Source of the DNA: Streptomyces sp. S4.7
GTDB taxonomy: Bacteria; Actinomycetota; Actinomycetes; Streptomycetales; Streptomycetaceae
Assembly (NCBI RefSeq): GCF_010384365.1
Contig: NZ_CP048397.1
Span: 4,464,001-4,528,000, forward strand
Reading direction: 5' to 3'
DNA length: 64,000 bases
Shown here: piece by piece, positions 59,954-64,000 of the stretch
How the letters are laid out: every line of letters starts with the position of its first letter
Numbering within the stretch: position 1 is the first letter of the stretch
Notes under the pieces: generated by a model
Seen by the model: only the letters and a program-made list of their open reading frames with translations
Database searches by the model: none
What the model was told of the DNA's origin: nothing
Made by a program: the position numbers and the translations under genes

Positions 59954-61228
59954 ATGGCACCGAACGACAGCGCACAGATCACCGGCGGGAACGGCGAGGC
60001 CGGGGACCTTCCGGCGGGCCGTCGCAGAGCGGCGCGCTATGTGGTTCCGGTCGCGGTGGCCGCGGTGGCCGCGGCGACCATCGGCCTCGTCCCCGCGCTC
60101 GCCGCGGCGGGCGATCCGGACCTGCCGGAGATCAGCGCCCAGGAGTTGATCGAGAAGATCGCGGCGTCCGACACCCAGCGGCTGTCCGGCACGGTCAAGG
60201 TCAAGACGGACCTCGGCGTCCCGGCCATCGGCGGCCTCGGCGGTGCCGCCGCCGGAGCGTTCGCGCCGAAGGGCGGCACCGAGGGCGGCGAGGAGGGCGG
60301 TTCGGCCGCCGAGCCGACCGGCAGGTTGATGGAGCTGGCCTCCGGCGAGCACACGCTGCGGGTCGCCGCCGACGGACCCGGCAAGCAGCGGGTGTCGATT
60401 CTCGACAGCGCCGCCGAGTACAGCCTGATCCACAACGGCGGCGAGGTGTGGGCGTACGACAGCGCCTCCAACGAGGCGTACCACGCCGAGGCGCCCGCCG
60501 GCGCGAAGGGTTCGGGCGAGGGCCCGGCGAAGGGCGAGGACGGCAAGGACCAGGCCGTTCCGAAGGACCTGCCCGCCACGCCCCAGGACTTCGCGCGGGA
60601 GGCGCTGAAGGCCGCGGGTGACACCACCTCGGTCACCGTGGACGGCACGGCGCGGATCGCGGGCCGTGACGCCTACCAGCTGGTGATCAAGCCCAAGCAG
60701 GACGGCTCGACGGTCGGCTCCGTGAAGGTCGCGGTCGACTCCAGGACCGGTACGCCGCTGAAGTTCACCCTGCTGCCGAGCAGCGGTGGCAAGGCGGCGA
60801 TCGACGTCGGCTTCACCAAGGTCGACTTCTCGAAGCCGGCCGCGTCCACCTTCGACTTCTCGCCCCCCAAGGGCACCAAGGTGACGGAGGCCGACGAGTC
60901 GAAGGCCGCCGGCAAGGACGAGGCCCACAAGGTGCCCAAGGGCGCCGGGGACCTCGGGTCCGAGCCGAACGTCATCGGTGAGGGCTGGACCTCGGTGGTC
61001 CAGCTCGACACGGGCGGCAAGAGCCCGGCCGGCGCCGTGTCCAAGGACATGCCGGCCCAGGCGCAGCAGTTCATGGACGCCCTGGGCGACAAGGTCGAGG
61101 GGAAGTTCGGTTCGGGCACGGTCTTCAAGACGCGCCTGGTGAACGCCCTGATGACGGACGACGGCAAGGTCTACGTCGGCGCGGTCACCAAGGACGCGCT
61201 GGTGAAGGTCGCCAACGAGACGAAGTAG
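59954..61228 (+). CDS. Secreted LolA/LppX-like lipid-binding protein
   Basis: This 424-residue protein has a basic N-terminus, one hydrophobic signal or anchor segment (YVVPVAVAAVAAATIGLVPALAAAG) and an exported domain resembling the LolA/DUF2092 half-barrel: SAQELIEKIAASDTQRLSGTVKV at the start and DVGFTKVDFSKPAASTFDFSPPKG later. A Gly/Glu-rich insert (about 95-125) and a Lys/Gly-rich one (about 175-200) interrupt it. Such folds carry lipids or sense the envelope. ATG at 59954 with GGAGG is preferred. The downstream ABC exporter may be a partner. Confidence 0.78.
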   Translation: MAPNDSAQITGGNGEAGDLPAGRRRAARYVVPVAVAAVAAATIGLVPALAAAGDPDLPEISAQELIEKIAASDTQRLSGTVKVKTDLGVPAIGGLGGAAAGAFAPKGGTEGGEEGGSAAEPTGRLMELASGEHTLRVAADGPGKQRVSILDSAAEYSLIHNGGEVWAYDSASNEAYHAEAPAGAKGSGEGPAKGEDGKDQAVPKDLPATPQDFAREALKAAGDTTSVTVDGTARIAGRDAYQLVIKPKQDGSTVGSVKVAVDSRTGTPLKFTLLPSSGGKAAIDVGFTKVDFSKPAASTFDFSPPKGTKVTEADESKAAGKDEAHKVPKGAGDLGSEPNVIGEGWTSVVQLDTGGKSPAGAVSKDMPAQAQQFMDALGDKVEGKFGSGTVFKTRLVNALMTDDGKVYVGAVTKDALVKVANETK

Positions 61229-61234
61229 CGCGAG

Positions 61235-61300
61235 GTGTGCGGCGCCCCGGTACCGCACACGGGTGGCCCGCCCCGTCGTACGCTCCGTACGGCGGGGCGG
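61235..61300 (+). terminator. Two consecutive hairpins before the ABC genes
   Basis: First hairpin: GTGTGCGG/CCGCACAC (61235-61242 with 61253-61260). Second: a 15-bp stem with one G-U pair and a 3-nt loop (61268-61300). Together they probably end the LolA-like transcript. Confidence 0.6.
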
Positions 61301-61371
61301 ACCGCTGTCCGCCGTGAGCAGTCACCCGTCGGCACAGGGGGCACGGGGCCGGGAGAAGGGATGGGCGTGGG

Positions 61372-62322
61372 ATGACCGTCGTCATAGAGACACGCGGGCT
61401 CAGCAAGCGCTACCGGGGCGGGCAACTGGCGGTCGACCGGCTCGACCTCACCGTGCCCGCCGGCAGCGTCTTCGGCTTCCTCGGGCCCAACGGCTCCGGC
61501 AAGACCACCACCATCCGCATGCTGATGGGTCTGATCGAACCGACCGCGGGCACCGCGTCGGTCCTCGGCCGCGCCATGCCGCGCGCCACCGGGGCCGTAC
61601 TGCCGCAGGTGGGCGCGTTGATCGAAGGGCCCGCGCCGTACGGGTACTTGAACGGCCGCGACAATCTCCTGCGGTACGACTCCGCCGACCCCACCGCCGA
61701 TCCGCGGACCCGGCGGGCCCGGGTGGCCGGGGCCCTGGAACGGGTCGGGCTCACGGCGGCGGGCGGCAAGAAGGCGAAGGCGTACTCGCTCGGCATGAAG
61801 CAGCGGCTCGCGCTCGCCGCCGCGCTGCTCCAGCCGCGCAGGCTCCTGGTGCTCGACGAGCCGACGAACGGGCTCGACCCGCAGGGCATGCGGGAGATCA
61901 GGGCCCTGGTGCGGGAGCTGGCGGGGGACGGGACGACGGTCTTCCTCTCCTCGCACCTGCTGGACGAGATCGAGCAGGTGTGCACGCACGCGGCCGTGAT
62001 GGCGCGCGGGCGGCTGCTGACCCAGGGAACGGTCGCCGAGCTGGCGGCGGGCACCCGGGGGCGGCTTGCGGTCACGACGCCCGATCCGGCGGACGCGGCG
62101 CGGGTGCTGAAGGAGCTGGGGGTCACCGATGTGACCGTGGCCGGGGACAGGGTGAGCGGGGAGCTGCCGGTGTCCGGCGGGGGAGAGCCGGCCGAGCCGG
62201 CGGAGCTGAACGCGGGGCTGGTACGGGCGGGGGTGCGCGTACGGGCCTTCGGGGTCGAGCGGGCGTCGCTGGAGGACGCGTTCGTGGCGCTGACCGGGGA
62301 GGGATTCGATGTCGCGGGTTGA
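61372..62322 (+). CDS. ABC transporter ATP-binding protein
   Basis: This 316-residue ATPase has a Walker A at about 38-46 (GPNGSGKTTT), signature motif YSLGMKQRLALA, Walker B LLVLDEPTNGLDP and a switch histidine after FLSSHLLDEIEQ. The C-terminal part resembles drug or lipid exporters of the DrrA/NatA type. It overlaps the permease gene by 14 bp, giving a two-gene ABC-2 exporter. The substrate is unknown; the LolA-like gene upstream hints at a lipid or envelope role, which is inference. Confidence 0.92.
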   Translation: MTVVIETRGLSKRYRGGQLAVDRLDLTVPAGSVFGFLGPNGSGKTTTIRMLMGLIEPTAGTASVLGRAMPRATGAVLPQVGALIEGPAPYGYLNGRDNLLRYDSADPTADPRTRRARVAGALERVGLTAAGGKKAKAYSLGMKQRLALAAALLQPRRLLVLDEPTNGLDPQGMREIRALVRELAGDGTTVFLSSHLLDEIEQVCTHAAVMARGRLLTQGTVAELAAGTRGRLAVTTPDPADAARVLKELGVTDVTVAGDRVSGELPVSGGGEPAEPAELNAGLVRAGVRVRAFGVERASLEDAFVALTGEGFDVAG

Positions 62323-63256
62323 GGACGCGGGTACGGACACGGAGGCGGGTACGAGCCTCGGTACAGGTACAGGTACAGGTACAGGTGCGGGCGGCGTCGC
62401 CGCCCGCGCCGTATCGCCCCTCTGGACGTTCGGACTCCTGCGCTCCGAGCTGACCATCACCTTCCGCCGCTGGCGCACCCTCGCGCTGCTGGGCGTGCTG
62501 GCCGCCGTACCGGTCCTGATCGGCATCGCCATCAAGATCGAGACGAGCGACGGCGGTTCGGTCGGCGGCGGTGGGGGCCAGGGCGGCCCGGCCTTCCTCA
62601 CGCAGATCACCAACAACGGGCTGTTCCTCGTCTTCGCCGCGCTCGCCGCGACGCTGCCGGTCTTCCTCCCGATGGCGGTCGGCGTCGTCGCGGGTGACTC
62701 GGTCGCGGGCGAGGCGAACGCCGGCACCCTGCGCTATCTGCTGGTCGCGCCGGCGGGCCGGACCCGGCTGCTGCTGGCCAAGTACGCGGCGACGCTGGTG
62801 TTCTGCCTGGCCGCGACCGTGGCGGTCGCGCTCTCCGCGCTGATCGTGGGGGCGCTGCTCTTCCCGCTCGGCGAGGTCACCACGATCTCGGGCACGCGCA
62901 TCTCCTTCGGCGAAGGTCTGCTGAGGGCGCTGCTGATAGCGCTGGTGGTCGCCGCCTCACTGATCGGGCTGGCGGCCCTCGGTCTGTTCGTCTCCACCCT
63001 CACCAACAGCGGGATCGCGGCCATGGCGACGACGGTCGGGCTGGTGATCACGGTGCAGATCCTGGACACGATCCCGCAGTTGCACGGGATCCACCCGTAT
63101 CTCTTCCCGCACTACTGGCTGTCCTTCGCCGATCTGCTCCGCGAACCGTTCCACCTGGACGACGTGCTGCGGAATCTCGGTCTGCAGGGCGTGTACGCGG
63201 CCGTGTTCGGCTCGGCGGCCTGGGCGCGTTTCACGGCGAAGGACATCAGTGCCTGA
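62309..63256 (+). CDS. ABC-2 type transporter permease
   Basis: This 315-residue protein has about six membrane helices, starting with WRTLALLGVLAAVPVLIGIAI and including the ABC-2 segment GVVAGDSVAGEANAGTLRYLL. The N-terminus contains a run of alternating Gly-Thr (residues about 17-26) coded by a hexamer GGTACA repeated four times (62360-62383). The start ATG at 62309 lies within the ATPase gene. It pairs with the upstream ATPase. Confidence 0.9.
   Translation: MSRVEDAGTDTEAGTSLGTGTGTGTGAGGVAARAVSPLWTFGLLRSELTITFRRWRTLALLGVLAAVPVLIGIAIKIETSDGGSVGGGGGQGGPAFLTQITNNGLFLVFAALAATLPVFLPMAVGVVAGDSVAGEANAGTLRYLLVAPAGRTRLLLAKYAATLVFCLAATVAVALSALIVGALLFPLGEVTTISGTRISFGEGLLRALLIALVVAASLIGLAALGLFVSTLTNSGIAAMATTVGLVITVQILDTIPQLHGIHPYLFPHYWLSFADLLREPFHLDDVLRNLGLQGVYAAVFGSAAWARFTAKDISA
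62360..62383 (+). repeat. GGTACA x4 hexamer repeat
   Basis: Four perfect copies encode alternating Gly-Thr in the disordered N-terminus of the permease. Because the unit is 6 bp, copy-number change would keep the frame. Confidence 0.9.
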
Positions 63257-63280
63257 GGTCGGCTGCCGGGGGAGCGGCCG

Positions 63281-64000
63281 TCAGGTCCCCAGCTCCCAGA
63301 TCGCGTAGGCGACGGCGTCGCTGTTGCGGTCCAGCGCCGTGTCGTTGATGTTCGCCGTCGTGTCGCAGGACGAGTGGTAGCACCGGTCGAAGGCCTGGCC
63401 CGCCGTACCGCCCCACTTCTGGGCCTGGGTGCTCGTCTTCGTACGCCCGGCGCCGGTGAACAGCCCGCCGACCGGTACGCCGATGCTCATGAATGAGGCG
63501 TGGTCCGACCGGCCGTCGCCCTCGGTCTCGATCTCTGTCGGGACGCCGAGCCCGGCGAAGTAGGTCTTGAAGGTCTGCTCGATGGCGGGGTCGTCGTCGT
63601 AGACGAAGTAGCCGGCGTTCGGCGAGCCGATCATGTCGAAGTTGAGGTAGCCGTCGAGCTTCGCGCGCTCGGCGGACGGCAGGTTGTTGGCGTAGTAGCG
63701 GGAGCCGACCAGCCCCAGCTCCTCCGCGCCCCACCAGCCGAACCGCAGATGCTTCGTCGGCTGGAGCCCGGCTCTGGACACCGCGAGCGCGGTCTCCAGT
63801 ACGGCGGCGGAGCCGGACGCGTTGTCGTTGATCCCGGCGCCCGATGTCACCGAGTCGAGGTGGGCACCGGCCATCACGACCTGGTTGGGGTCGCCGCCGG
63901 GCCAGTCGGCTATCAGGTTGTAGCCGACGCGCCCTCCGGAGGTGAACTGCTGTACGGAGGTGGTGAACCCGGCCGCGTCCAGCTTCCCCTTGACGTAGTT
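63281..64000 (-). CDS. M28 family zinc aminopeptidase (S. griseus aminopeptidase-like), 5' end outside window
   Basis: The 239 visible residues cover most of the catalytic domain of an M28 di-zinc aminopeptidase. Metal ligands and catalytic Glu are visible: His and Asp in AGAHLDSVTSGAGINDNASG, Glu-Glu in WWGAEELGLVG, Asp in YLNFDMIGSPN and the final His in CYHSSCDT. The sequence closely follows the secreted S. griseus enzyme, which removes N-terminal hydrophobic residues; the calcium-site region EIETEGDGRSDHASF is also present. The signal peptide and start lie beyond the window. It ends convergent with the ABC permease, 24 bp away. Confidence 0.93.
   Translation of the reverse strand, partial: NYVKGKLDAAGFTTSVQQFTSGGRVGYNLIADWPGGDPNQVVMAGAHLDSVTSGAGINDNASGSAAVLETALAVSRAGLQPTKHLRFGWWGAEELGLVGSRYYANNLPSAERAKLDGYLNFDMIGSPNAGYFVYDDDPAIEQTFKTYFAGLGVPTEIETEGDGRSDHASFMSIGVPVGGLFTGAGRTKTSTQAQKWGGTAGQAFDRCYHSSCDTTANINDTALDRNSDAVAYAIWELGT

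Overview
The window reads as a piece of a Streptomyces chromosome. It is GC-rich throughout, many genes start with GTG, and several transcripts look leaderless. The gene content is typical of the genus: futalosine-type menaquinone biosynthesis, System II cytochrome c maturation, a 14-subunit respiratory complex I operon, and a close relative of the secreted S. griseus aminopeptidase. No rRNA, tRNA or CRISPR array was seen.

Layout. 1-2522: a cut-off membrane protein, an old-yellow-enzyme reductase and a GNAT acetyltransferase, all on the minus strand. 2679-7320: an accessory plus-strand cassette of a Nudix/winged-helix regulator, a nucleoside-phosphorylase-like enzyme, a large membrane protein and a small four-helix membrane protein. 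It has its own leaderless promoter and ends at a perfect 18-bp hairpin. 7402-16078: hemL, a histidine phosphatase, a lipoprotein deacetylase and the resA/ccdA/resB/ccsB haem-delivery genes. 16185-23879: a PLDc_N membrane protein, a GntR remnant, then mqnL and mqnP, a rhomboid protease, ubiX/mqnM, an AsnC regulator, mqnE, a GNAT protein and a DUF4229 protein. 24117-25736: a Cys-containing leader peptide followed by a wrecked cation:amino-acid symporter. 25863-33174: a TetR regulator, a substrate-binding protein, a long-chain acyl-CoA synthetase, a cold-shock protein, mqnA and a Ser/Thr kinase. 33290-38169: mqnC, a degenerate amidohydrolase, menG/mqnG, a GNAT protein and a geranylgeranyl-reductase-type flavoprotein. 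38186-39799: two cell-wall hydrolases. 40435-56701: the nuoA-N operon behind a promoter overlapped by a near-consensus Rex operator. 56771-64000: fahA and a small partner, a polyprenyl diphosphate synthase, a LolA-like exported protein, an ABC exporter and a partial M28 aminopeptidase.

The core genes form a respiratory theme. MqnA, MqnE and MqnC build the menaquinone nucleus; MqnL, MqnM and MqnP decarboxylate and prenylate it; MenG methylates it; the polyprenyl synthase probably supplies the side chain and the flavoprotein may saturate it. Complex I reduces the quinone, and HemL plus the Ccs proteins support downstream cytochromes. mqnB and mqnD are not in the window.

The best candidate for an undescribed system is the 2.7-7.2 kb cassette. 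The phosphorylase-like enzyme and the large membrane protein each carry the same ungapped motif of about 17 residues, one near a C-terminal linker and the other at an N-terminus. This resembles the paired homotypic (amyloid-type) adaptor motifs that link sensors to toxic effectors in bacterial immunity. Other notable points are a 7-bp tandem repeat that has stopped a symporter gene behind a cysteine-type leader peptide, a 40-codon ORF fitted exactly between nuoB and nuoC, a terminator-like hairpin in the csp leader, and a partial duplication of the hemL 5' end in its own leader.
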